64,000 nt of DNA from Xiheimicrobium sp052034585 (GTDB lineage Bacteria > Myxococcota > Myxococcia > Myxococcales > Myxococcaceae): NCBI GenBank assembly GCA_052034585.1, contig JBPOIJ010000057.1, positions 186,001 to 250,000 on the forward strand. The letters run 5' to 3'. How positions within the stretch are numbered: the first letter of the stretch is position 1; every line of letters starts with the position of its first letter. The position numbers and the translations under genes were made by a program. Under the pieces are notes generated by a model that was not told the DNA's origin, searched no databases, and saw only the letters and a list, made by a program, of their open reading frames with translations. This document shows positions 9,420 through 16,795 of this stretch, piece after piece.

Positions 9420-9953
9420 ATGACCAGCAAGCAGGTCGAACCGACCCCCCACACCACGCCGCCTCCGGTGCTCGACGCCGGCGCCGTCTTGGCCGACTTG
9501 AAGCACACCAAGTTCGCGGCGCCGACCGACGAAGACATGCAGGCGCTCAGCGTGCTGCGCTCGGGCAGCGACCCGTGGAAGGCGCGAGGAGAGTCCGCCG
9601 CCGAGAGCCTCGAGGCCCTCACCAAGCTGCGACCCTTCATCCACGTCGGCAAGGTGAACGCCAACCTCATCGGCTACGTCACCATCGAGCGTGACGGCCC
9701 GGTGCCCGGCGCGGCCTACCTGCGCAACATCGTGGTGAAGAGCGAGCTGCGTCACAAGGGCGTGGGCGCGGTGCTCCTCGACAAGGGCCTCTCGGTCGCG
9801 CGCGACATGAACCGCAAGACGCTCGCGCTGCGCGTCGACCCAGCGAACTCCACCGCGGTCAGCTTCTACCGGAAGAACGGCTTCACCACCGTCGCCACCG
9901 TCGTCTCGAAGAAGAGCGGGAAGCTGCGGCTGTTGATGAGCCGCGAGGTGTGA
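9420..9953 (+). CDS. GNAT-family N-acetyltransferase
   Basis: The protein has 177 residues. The first 20 form a Pro/Thr-rich leader. The acetyl-CoA binding region is RNIVVKSELRHKGVGAVLL, the GNAT motif A with the R/Q-x-x-G-x-G/A pattern as RHKGVG, followed by the C-terminal NSTAVSFYRKNGF signature. GNAT enzymes transfer acetyl from acetyl-CoA to an amine; the acceptor cannot be predicted here. A good Shine-Dalgarno sequence (GAAGGAGAGG) precedes the ATG, in contrast to many genes in the window. It is transcribed divergently from the GTPase/kinase pair across a 274-base gap. Confidence 0.88.
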   Translation: MTSKQVEPTPHTTPPPVLDAGAVLADLKHTKFAAPTDEDMQALSVLRSGSDPWKARGESAAESLEALTKLRPFIHVGKVNANLIGYVTIERDGPVPGAAYLRNIVVKSELRHKGVGAVLLDKGLSVARDMNRKTLALRVDPANSTAVSFYRKNGFTTVATVVSKKSGKLRLLMSREV

Positions 9954-10024
9954 ACGCGCGGCTGTACCTCCTCGCGGACAGCGCCCGGCTTCGGAACGAC
10001 TGGAGCCTGCGCCCACCCTGCTGC

Positions 10025-10030
10025 TACGAC
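10025..10030 (+). promoter_or_regulatory. Candidate extended -10 for the zinc-ribbon kinase gene
   Basis: CTGC-TACGAC lies 8 bases before the GTG start at 10039, with TGC immediately before the hexamer. There is no ribosome binding site. Leaderless transcription is inferred. Confidence 0.3.
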
Positions 10031-10038
10031 CCGCACCC

Positions 10039-11442
10039 GTGAGCCAATCGCGCCCCCGGTTGGTCTGTCCGTGTGGAGAGCCCGTCGCGCAGCCGCGGCA
10101 ACCCCGCGACTCGGCCGACCCGAACTCGCTCTGGCCCGCGCGCGTCGCCACCTGCCCCAAGTGCAAGCGGCTCCTCATCGCCGAGGACCCAAACGTCGGC
10201 CGCGTCATCGGCAACAAGTGGAAGCTCGAGCGCCGCCTCGGCCAGGGCGGCATGGGCAGCGTCTACCTCGCAGCAGACCTCACCATCGAGCGTGAGGTGG
10301 CGCTCAAGTTCCTCCACCCGCGGCTGGTCGAACGAGACGAGTACCGGAGCCGCTTCGAGCGCGAGGCGAAGGTGATGGGGCGGGTCGACCACCCGAACCT
10401 CGCCAGGCTCTACGGCGTCGAGCGCATCGGCTCCACGCCCTTCCTGGTGATGAAGTTCGTCCCCGGCACCACGCTCACCCGGGTGATGAAGCTGCGCCAA
10501 CGGCTCCCCCTCTCCGAGACGCTCGACGTGGTGAGACAGATTGGGGCGGGCCTCGGCGCGCTCCACGCGCAGGGCCTCGTCCACCGCGACCTCAAGCCGG
10601 GCAACGTCATCGTCGACGACCGCGGCCACGTCACCCTGCTGGACTTCGGGCTCACCCGCTCGAACGACGGCTCCCTCACCCGGCCCGGCGTCGCGATGGG
10701 CAGCCCGCACTTCATGTCTCCCGAGCAGGTCACCGGCGGCACCCTCGATGGCCGGAGCGACCTCTACTCACTCGGCTTGCTCACCTCCGAGCTCCTCACC
10801 GGGCGGCGGCCGTACCCCGACGCGTCCACCCAGCTGATGCTCCTGCAGCACCTCAACGAGAGCCCGGTGCCCGTCAACGTCTCCAACCCGGCGCTGCCGG
10901 AAGAGGTCGCCCAGGTGATTCTCGTGGCCCTCGCGAAGAAGCCGAACGAGCGGCAGCGCTCGGTGCAGGCCTTCGTGGAGGACTTCATCGCGGCCACCGA
11001 AGGGCGCTCGACGGTGACGAGCCTCATCTTCTCCGAGGTCCTGCCCGCGCCCGATGGACAGCGCGTCGCCGAGGAGGTCAACCGGCAGACCGCCTCGCTC
11101 GCCTCCTCCGAGCAGGTCGAGCCCCTCGAGACGGTCGTCGCCCGAGGGCCGTCGGTCGCCCCCGCCGAGCCCAAGGAGACGGTGCTCGCGCGCGCGCCCG
11201 CCTTCGAGACCGAGCCGATGCCGGCCTGGGAAGAGCGCACCGAGGACCTCGCTGGCAAGCAGACCGAGGCAGTGAACGCGTGGAACGACGTCACCGAGCC
11301 GCCGAACGAGCAGCAACGGACGGTGGTGGAGGAAGCACGTCGGCGTCATCGACAGGCACAGCTTCGAACCCTGCTGCTCGCCGGCCTCGTGGTGGTGCTC
11401 CTCGCCATCACCGCCGTGGGCCTCTGGCTGCTGCTTCGCTGA
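10039..11442 (+). CDS. Membrane-anchored Ser/Thr protein kinase with N-terminal zinc ribbon
   Basis: The protein has 467 residues. An N-terminal zinc-ribbon-like cluster uses Cys10, Cys12, Cys39 and Cys42. The kinase domain starts near residue 62, with GQGGMG (69-74), Lys90, HRDLKPGN (182-189), DFG (202-204) and SPEQ. A Thr/Glu-rich linker contains repeated ETVxAR segments (LETVVAR, KETVLAR), which may be phosphoacceptor or FHA-binding sites. The last 22 residues form one transmembrane helix followed only by Arg, so the kinase is cytosolic and tethered by its C-terminus. The input signal is unknown. The GTG start is supported by the promoter-like TACGAC just upstream. Confidence 0.93.
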   Translation: MSQSRPRLVCPCGEPVAQPRQPRDSADPNSLWPARVATCPKCKRLLIAEDPNVGRVIGNKWKLERRLGQGGMGSVYLAADLTIEREVALKFLHPRLVERDEYRSRFEREAKVMGRVDHPNLARLYGVERIGSTPFLVMKFVPGTTLTRVMKLRQRLPLSETLDVVRQIGAGLGALHAQGLVHRDLKPGNVIVDDRGHVTLLDFGLTRSNDGSLTRPGVAMGSPHFMSPEQVTGGTLDGRSDLYSLGLLTSELLTGRRPYPDASTQLMLLQHLNESPVPVNVSNPALPEEVAQVILVALAKKPNERQRSVQAFVEDFIAATEGRSTVTSLIFSEVLPAPDGQRVAEEVNRQTASLASSEQVEPLETVVARGPSVAPAEPKETVLARAPAFETEPMPAWEERTEDLAGKQTEAVNAWNDVTEPPNEQQRTVVEEARRRHRQAQLRTLLLAGLVVVLLAITAVGLWLLLR

Positions 11443-11477
11443 GCCTGGCCGCGCCTCGCCTCGAGGGCGCTTTGGGC

Positions 11478-11483
11478 TATTCT
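11478..11483 (+). promoter_or_regulatory. Candidate -10 for the HEGTH-protein gene
   Basis: TATTCT ends 6 bases before the ATG at 11490. It is one of the best matches to the -10 consensus in the window, and no ribosome binding site separates it from the start, so the mRNA may begin at the ATG. Confidence 0.42.
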
Positions 11484-11489
11484 GGCCGA

Positions 11490-12947
11490 ATGGTCCGACC
11501 TCTCGATGGCTCCAAGGCTTCGCGGATGACGCCCGTCGCGCGCGCCGAACCCAGCAGCACCACCATCTCCACCGGCGCGAGCCCCCCGCCCGAGCCCGAG
11601 CTGCCTCGCGACTCGGGGTTCGCCGACGCGAAGCAGCGGCTCGTCTCCATCACCGGCCGGAACAAGACAGTGCCCCTGCCGACGGGCGCCTCGATTCCGT
11701 TGAAGGAGCTGGCCGCCAAGGAGACCGGCGCGCTCAACACCGCCGTCGCCGCGGGGACGAAGACGATGAGCAAGGGCCTCGCCGCTCCGCTCGCGAGTTT
11801 TCAGGCGCGCATGCAGGGAACGGGCAGCTCGACGCCCACCGTCGCCGAGCTGATGCGCGGCAACGTGCTCGAGGCGAAGGGCGCCAAGGGCCCGGCGGGC
11901 GCCGAGCTGCCGAAGCCCTCTCTCGACGCCGCCGGCAAGGCAGCGGTCGCGACGCTCAAGAAGGCGAGCGCGAAGGAGCTGGCCGTCACCGCACAGGGCG
12001 CCTTCTTCGGGCTCTCGCACGAGCAGCGGGTCGCAGTCTGGAGCGCGCTCCCGAAGGACACCAAGGCCGCGCTCAGGAAGACGATGGACAAGGACCCCAA
12101 CCTCGGCGCGGTCGCGCTGGGAATGGTGGGCGCGATGAGCACGGCCGAGCTGAACGAGGCCAAGGCCGCCGTGCGGGCCGGCAAGGGCGCTCCGGGCGTG
12201 GTGGCGCTCGCGGTGGGCGTCGAGCTCGCCGCGCGGACGAAAGACTGGGCACCCAACAACAAGGACGTGGTGGACCACCTGCGCGAGTCCATCACCAACC
12301 AGTCCATCACCTGGACCGAGGGCCGCGGCCAGGGCCGCACCGACATGAAGACGGGCTCCATCGCCCTCGACCCCGACCTCGCGAAGTCGCCCGAAGCGCT
12401 CGCCGCCGCGCTCGCCCACGAGGGCACCCATTCGCGGCACGTGCGTGATGGAACCATCTCGGGCATCTATCGCGAGGAGACGAGCGGCAACCTCGCCAGC
12501 ACGCAGGTCTGGAAGGAGCTGGGCGACCCGAAGGACAAGGCGCTCTCCGAGAACCGCCGCGACACCTTGAACGACTATGTGCAGCAGTACGACGCCTTCA
12601 AGGAAGACGGGGTGAAGGCGCGCGCGGCGACGGAGTACGCCAAGGAAGCCGCAGCGACGTGGGAGAAGAACCCCACGGCGAAGGGCGAGGCCAAGAAGGT
12701 GCGCGAACTCGTCAACGAGCTCGCCTCTGACAGCGGCGCCCAGAAGGCCCTCACCGTCGACTACGCGAAGGAGCTGCTGACCGCCGCGAACATCGTCGCC
12801 GCCAACCAGGACAACGCGCTCATCACCTCGCTCGGCACCGCGTTCAAGAACGCTCCGGCCGACGTGAAGAAGTGGGTGCGCGAGAATGCCAAGAAGACGC
12901 TCGGCGACGTCGGCATGCAGTTGCTCGAGCAAGGAATGGGCTCATGA
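11490..12947 (+). CDS. Protein with a zincin-like HEGTH motif, function unknown
   Basis: The protein has 485 residues and starts at ATG 11490. A longer in-frame GTG at 11280 would overlap the kinase gene and was rejected. The first 50 residues are Pro/Ser-rich and disordered, without a signal peptide. The rest is Ala/Lys-rich and helical. At 310-314 is HEGTH, inside AAALAHEGTHSRHVRDG, which matches the HExxH zinc-protease signature, and a further His lies at 318. This resembles the short HExxH core of putative effector or structural zincins, but no family was recognised and activity is not assured. Its stop overlaps the start of the pterin dehydratase gene by four bases (ATGA). Confidence 0.75.
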   Translation: MVRPLDGSKASRMTPVARAEPSSTTISTGASPPPEPELPRDSGFADAKQRLVSITGRNKTVPLPTGASIPLKELAAKETGALNTAVAAGTKTMSKGLAAPLASFQARMQGTGSSTPTVAELMRGNVLEAKGAKGPAGAELPKPSLDAAGKAAVATLKKASAKELAVTAQGAFFGLSHEQRVAVWSALPKDTKAALRKTMDKDPNLGAVALGMVGAMSTAELNEAKAAVRAGKGAPGVVALAVGVELAARTKDWAPNNKDVVDHLRESITNQSITWTEGRGQGRTDMKTGSIALDPDLAKSPEALAAALAHEGTHSRHVRDGTISGIYREETSGNLASTQVWKELGDPKDKALSENRRDTLNDYVQQYDAFKEDGVKARAATEYAKEAAATWEKNPTAKGEAKKVRELVNELASDSGAQKALTVDYAKELLTAANIVAANQDNALITSLGTAFKNAPADVKKWVRENAKKTLGDVGMQLLEQGMGS

Positions 12948-13258
12948 GCGCGCCGGTGCCGTTGCCGCGGGCCGAGGTGGAGGCGTTCCTCGCGAAGCAC
13001 CCGGCCTGGCGGCTCGAGGGCCATCGGCTGGTGCGCACCTTCGAGGCGCCGAGCTTCCTCGACGGCATCACCTTCGTGCAGCACGTCGCCAAGCTGGCCG
13101 AGGCGGCCGACCATCACCCCGACATCGACATTCGGTGGCGGAAGGTGACGCTCGGCTTCGTCACCCACGACGCCGGGAACCAGGTGAGCGCGCTCGACAC
13201 CCGGCTCGCCGCGGAGTGTGACGCGCTCTTCGCCGCGCAAACCAAGCTCGTCGGCTGA
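12944..13258 (+). CDS. phhB: 4a-hydroxytetrahydrobiopterin dehydratase (pterin-4a-carbinolamine dehydratase)
   Basis: The protein has 104 residues, the normal family length. The signature ADHHPDIDIRWRKVTLGF contains the paired catalytic histidines, followed by VTHDAGNQVSALDTRLA, as in PCD/PhhB proteins. The enzyme dehydrates 4a-hydroxytetrahydrobiopterin, regenerating the cofactor of aromatic amino acid hydroxylases. Some homologues serve other pterin roles, such as molybdopterin-related metabolism. No phenylalanine hydroxylase gene lies nearby. Its ATG overlaps the stop of the preceding gene, so it is translationally coupled to the HEGTH protein. Confidence 0.93.
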   Translation: MSAPVPLPRAEVEAFLAKHPAWRLEGHRLVRTFEAPSFLDGITFVQHVAKLAEAADHHPDIDIRWRKVTLGFVTHDAGNQVSALDTRLAAECDALFAAQTKLVG

Positions 13259-13432
13259 CCCATCGACGACCGCTTCCCACCGCGCTCCCGGAAGCGGTAG
13301 GCCTCTTCAAACGTCAGCTTCGAGCACAGCAGACGCAGGCGCGCTCGAGCCCGTGACGTCCACCTTTCCCGACCGCGGCACTTTTCCGTCGAGCGAGAGG
13401 TGCGATTGACTGCCGGGCCGAGCGAGGAACCC

Positions 13433-14056
13433 ATGCCGCGACTCGGTGCCGTGGGAAAGTTGAACGAGCTGTACGAGCTCTTCACCAGAGTCGATGGGGG
13501 CAAGCTGACGAGCGGCGACGTGGAGGCGCTCGCGGGCTACTTCAAGGGGCTCCCCGACTCGGCGAAGGCCAAGGCGAGAAAGCGCATCGTCGCCATCTAT
13601 CGGTCGTCGGCCTACTCGGTGGGGATGAAGGCGCGCTTCAAGAAGGCGCTCCTGGACGCGGGGTTGACGCCGGGCGAGCTGTCGCCGAGCAGCGTGCTCG
13701 CCCCGCCACTCGACAAGCCGGCGCTCGTCGCGTCGCTCAAGCGGCTCTCCGATGACGGCGAGGGCGCGGGTCTCACCAAGACCATCACCCTCACCCGGAT
13801 TCCCACTGGCGCGCAGCCTTTCGTGAAGGCGGCGATCGAGGCGCTCAAGCGCGAGACGGTGCAGAAGGATCCGAACAGCGAGTTTGGCGATCCCCTCGTG
13901 AAGGTGATCTTCTCGACCCCTCGTGACGCCGGCGCCGCGGAGCTGATCGGCTTCACCGTCGAGCAGCCCGTCTACACCGAGGACCACGAGGCCGATCGCC
14001 GGCTGTACTTCGCTCCCAGCGGCGAGCAGGTCGGCGACGAGTACGTCGGCGAATGA
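13433..14056 (+). CDS. Hypothetical protein
   Basis: The protein has 207 residues. The ATG at 13433 follows an AGCGAGGAA ribosome-binding-like sequence and was preferred over the GTG at 13400. The N-terminal half is Lys/Ala-rich and helical (SAKAKARKRIVAIYR). The C-terminal half is beta-like (LVKVIFSTPRD, LIGFTVEQPVYTEDHE). No signal peptide, membrane helix or recognised motif. It converges on the 127-residue gene that follows argG on the other strand, with 13 bases between the stops. Confidence 0.65.
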   Translation: MPRLGAVGKLNELYELFTRVDGGKLTSGDVEALAGYFKGLPDSAKAKARKRIVAIYRSSAYSVGMKARFKKALLDAGLTPGELSPSSVLAPPLDKPALVASLKRLSDDGEGAGLTKTITLTRIPTGAQPFVKAAIEALKRETVQKDPNSEFGDPLVKVIFSTPRDAGAAELIGFTVEQPVYTEDHEADRRLYFAPSGEQVGDEYVGE

Positions 14057-14069
14057 GCCATCGAGCGGC

Positions 14070-14453
14070 TCACGGCAGCGGCGTCACCTCGAGCTCGCAG
14101 CTCGTGCCGGCGAGGTACCCGATGTTCTTGGTGAGCTCGGGCAGCTCGGAGCGCGCGTCGGCAGCCGGAGCGAGCACGAGGTAGACGAGCTCGTCCTTCC
14201 ACACGACCTGGAGCCCGAACGAGAGCACCTCGAAGGTGAAGCGGCCGAGCTCGAAGCGGAACTCGTCGACGCCCAGCATCGTGAAGACGACGGCCGACCA
14301 ACCGCTCGTGGCCTGGCGGTCCTTGCAGTGGAGGGTGACGACGACGCTGCGCGGCTGGGCCCGAAGCCGCAGGTCCACGTTCGCCACCACCCCGTCGTAG
14401 AACTCGAAGCAGCGGTGACGAAGTTCGGCGAGCGTCTCTGGGGTCAATCGCAT
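14070..14453 (-). CDS. Hypothetical protein, downstream of argG
   Basis: The protein has 127 residues. The ATG at 14453 begins 10 bases after the argG stop, so it is probably co-transcribed with argG. A longer in-frame start would overlap argG. The predicted fold is alternating beta strands (RSVVVTLHCKD, FRFELGRFTFEVLSFGLQV) after an N-terminal helix. No signal peptide is present. I do not recognise it. The position suggests only a shared transcript, not a role in arginine synthesis. Confidence 0.65.
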   Translation of the reverse strand: MRLTPETLAELRHRCFEFYDGVVANVDLRLRAQPRSVVVTLHCKDRQATSGWSAVVFTMLGVDEFRFELGRFTFEVLSFGLQVVWKDELVYLVLAPAADARSELPELTKNIGYLAGTSCELEVTPLP

Positions 14454-14463
14454 CGTTCGCGCG

Positions 14464-15798
14464 TCACTCCCCGCCGACGAGCCCCTTGAGCTCGGCCTGC
14501 GAGCCACTCGGCAGCGAGAGCGCCTGCGCGTAGTGGAGCAGCAGCGCGCGGTTGTCGCCCACCGAGAGGTTCTGCAGCTCGAGGGCGCCGATGCGGTCTT
14601 CCGGAGTGAAGGCGCCGACCGTCTTCTCCATCGACAACTTCTCGGGCGCGTAGGCCGACTGGGCCGCGTTGGTGGAGAGGATGGTGTAGTCGTCGCCGCG
14701 CCGCAGCTCGACCTTCACTTCGCCGGTGATGGCGGTGCCGACCCAGCGCGACAGCGACTCCTTGAGCAGCATCGCCTCGGGGTCGAACCACTTGCCCTCG
14801 TAGAGCAGTCGGCCGAGCCGGCGGCCGAGGCTCGCGTAGAGGTCGGTCGTATTTTCGTTGTGCACCGCCGACAGGAGCCGCTCGTAGGTGAGGCTCAAGA
14901 GCGCCATCGCCGGCGCCTCGTAGATGCCGCGGCTCTTGGCGTCGATGACCCGGTTCTCGATCTGATCAGACATGCCGAAGCCGTGGCGGCCACCGATGGC
15001 GTTCGCCTCGAGGAAGAGCTGCACCAGGTCGGGGAAACGTTTGCCGTTGAGGGCGACCGGCAGGCCGGCTTCCCAGGTGACGGTGAGCTGCTCGGCGTCG
15101 ATCTTCGTCTCGGGCTTCCAGTGCGCGACGCCCATGATGGGCTGCACGACGTGCATCGAGGTGTCGAGGTGCTCGAGGGACTTCGCCTCGTGGGTGGCGC
15201 CGAGCATGTTCGAGTCGGTGGAGTAGGCCTTCTCGGTGCTCATCGAGTGCGGCAAGCCGATGGACTCGAGGAACTTCGACATCTCGGTGCGCCCGCCGAG
15301 CTCGGTGACGAACTGCTGGTCGAGCCAGGGCTTGTAGATGCGGAGGTCGGGGTCGACGAGGATGCCGTAGCGGTAGAAGCGCTGAATGTCGTTGCCGCGG
15401 TGGGTGCTCCCGTCGCCGAAGACGTGCACGTCGTCGTGCTTCATCGCGCGCACGATGGCGGTGGCGGTGACGGCGCGGCCGAGCGGAGTGGTGTTGAAGT
15501 AGCGCTTGCCGCCGACCGCGAGGTGGAAGGCGCCGCACTGAATCGCGAGCAGCCCTTCGTGCGCGAGCTGGGCGCGGCAGTCGATGAGCCGGGCGGCCTT
15601 GGCGCCGTGCTTGGTGGCGATGGGCGGAATGTCGGCGGCGTTCTTCTCGTCGGGCTGGGCGAGATCGGCGGTGTACGCGTAGACGTCGAGGCCCTTCTTC
15701 GTCATCCACGCCACCGCGGCGCGAGTGTCGAGACCTCCGGAGAACGCGAGGCCGATGCGGGTGCCCTTCGAGGGAAGCTGTCGGTAGATGCGGCTCAT
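14464..15798 (-). CDS. argG: Argininosuccinate synthase
   Basis: The protein has 444 residues, matching the longer E. coli-type enzyme. The pyrophosphatase P-loop AFSGGLDT is at 18-25, and other family blocks include VFGDGSTHRGNDIQRFYRYG and STDSNMLGATHEAKSLEHL. ArgG joins citrulline and aspartate with ATP to make argininosuccinate, the penultimate step of arginine synthesis. No other arg genes lie in the window. A GTGC-TAGGCG hexamer sits 7 bases before the ATG, suggesting a leaderless transcript. The upstream 186 bases are shared with a divergent MORN-repeat lipoprotein gene. Confidence 0.97.
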   Translation of the reverse strand: MSRIYRQLPSKGTRIGLAFSGGLDTRAAVAWMTKKGLDVYAYTADLAQPDEKNAADIPPIATKHGAKAARLIDCRAQLAHEGLLAIQCGAFHLAVGGKRYFNTTPLGRAVTATAIVRAMKHDDVHVFGDGSTHRGNDIQRFYRYGILVDPDLRIYKPWLDQQFVTELGGRTEMSKFLESIGLPHSMSTEKAYSTDSNMLGATHEAKSLEHLDTSMHVVQPIMGVAHWKPETKIDAEQLTVTWEAGLPVALNGKRFPDLVQLFLEANAIGGRHGFGMSDQIENRVIDAKSRGIYEAPAMALLSLTYERLLSAVHNENTTDLYASLGRRLGRLLYEGKWFDPEAMLLKESLSRWVGTAITGEVKVELRRGDDYTILSTNAAQSAYAPEKLSMEKTVGAFTPEDRIGALELQNLSVGDNRALLLHYAQALSLPSGSQAELKGLVGGE

Positions 15799-15805
15799 GG
15801 AGCGC

Positions 15806-15811
15806 CGCCTA
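15806..15811 (-). promoter_or_regulatory. Candidate extended -10 for argG
   Basis: TGTGC-TAGGCG places an extended -10-like hexamer 7 bases upstream of the argG ATG, without a ribosome binding site. The same GTGCTA string precedes several other starts in the window. Confidence 0.38.
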
Positions 15812-15984
15812 GCACAGCTGCGCCGGTTGTCTTCGCGCGCGCGTCAGCGTGATTGATGGCATCGACCACCGTCGGCGATGGGTGGAGCGGGCGAGGAAGA
15901 CGGTGAGCTGCGACAAGTCTCGCGAGAAGCCGTCTTCTTCATGACATCGTGCAGGCTCGTTCGCCGACTTGGGGGTTTTCGCTG

Positions 15985-16590
15985 ATGCGCGCTTCTCCGT
16001 TGTTTCTCCTCTCGCTCCTCTCGTGCACCCACGCGGGCACGCTCACCACCCGCCAGAGCAGCTTGTTCGTCACCACGACCGCGGGGATTCCGGCGTTCCC
16101 CGGCTCGGCGCTCGCTTGCCCCACTCGGAATGGAGAGGGCGACATCCTCAAGACGTGGCCGAACGGGAAGAAGCAGCTGAGCGGCACCTGCCGAGGTGGG
16201 CTGCTGGTCGGAGAGTGGAAGGGCTTCTACGAAAACGGCGCGCTCGAGTGGAAGGCGAGCTTCGACGCCGGACTGATGAACGGCCAATACCACGCGTACT
16301 ACGCGAACGACCGCAAACGCGCCGAGGTGCAGTTCAAGGCCGGCTTTCCGGAGGGAGAGTTCAAGGGCTGGCACTTCAACGGCGCGACCTCGATGAAGGG
16401 CGACTACGTGGGCGGCAAGCCCAACGGCTGCTGGGAGACCTGGCACGACAACGGCCAGAAGGCGTCGAAGGGCACCTACGAAGATGGGGTGAAGGTGGTG
16501 ACGTGGCTGTACTGGACCGCCGATGGCTCCAAGCGGAAGGAGAAGCTCGGCGGGACTCCGACGCACGGTGAGTGTCTGATCACCCTCTAA
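15985..16590 (+). CDS. YwqK/MORN-repeat lipoprotein
   Basis: The ATG at 15985 follows a G-rich ribosome-binding-like run (TGGGGG) and gives 201 residues. The signal peptide MRASPLFLLSLLSC ends in a lipobox. The mature part has four to five MORN/YwqK-type repeats of the form G-x-W-K-G-x-F/Y-x-x-N-G (GEWKGFYENGALEW, GEFKGWHFNGATSMKGDY, GCWETWHDNGQKASKGTY). YwqK-type repeats are often annotated as antitoxin-like, but no toxin partner is adjacent and this one is exported. The likely role is structural or protein binding at the cell surface. It is divergent from argG. Confidence 0.85.
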   Translation: MRASPLFLLSLLSCTHAGTLTTRQSSLFVTTTAGIPAFPGSALACPTRNGEGDILKTWPNGKKQLSGTCRGGLLVGEWKGFYENGALEWKASFDAGLMNGQYHAYYANDRKRAEVQFKAGFPEGEFKGWHFNGATSMKGDYVGGKPNGCWETWHDNGQKASKGTYEDGVKVVTWLYWTADGSKRKEKLGGTPTHGECLITL

Positions 16591-16795
16591 TCAGCGCCGA
16601 TAGAGCTCGAGCTCGGTGAGCGCGGTCTTCGATCGAGCGTCCGAACCGTCAGAACGTCGCTCGTCAGGGCGATGCAGAGCTCGGGGAACTGGCTCGGTTG
16701 AGGAGGAGGTGATGCCACTCGCGCGCGGGACGGCATCGAGTTCGAACATCTCCGCCAGCTCACGCTCATCGGTCTTCAAGGCGCTTCCCGCCGAC

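Noticed and set aside
9941..9977. Inverted repeat CCGCGAGG ... CCTCGCGG at the GNAT gene end
   Set aside because: The 8-bp stem overlaps the coding end, has a 21-base loop and no T-run, so it does not qualify as an intrinsic terminator.
11280..11489. GTG at 11280 as start of the HEGTH protein
   Set aside because: It would overlap the kinase gene's 3' end in another frame, with Arg/Ser-rich sequence. The ATG at 11490 has a TATTCT element directly upstream.
15896..15937. Inverted arms GAAGACGG/CCGTCTTC enclosing the palindrome TCTCGCGAGA between argG and the MORN lipoprotein gene
   Set aside because: The loop is long and the 10-bp palindrome is common by chance at this size. It could be an operator, but there is no second copy or conservation evidence.
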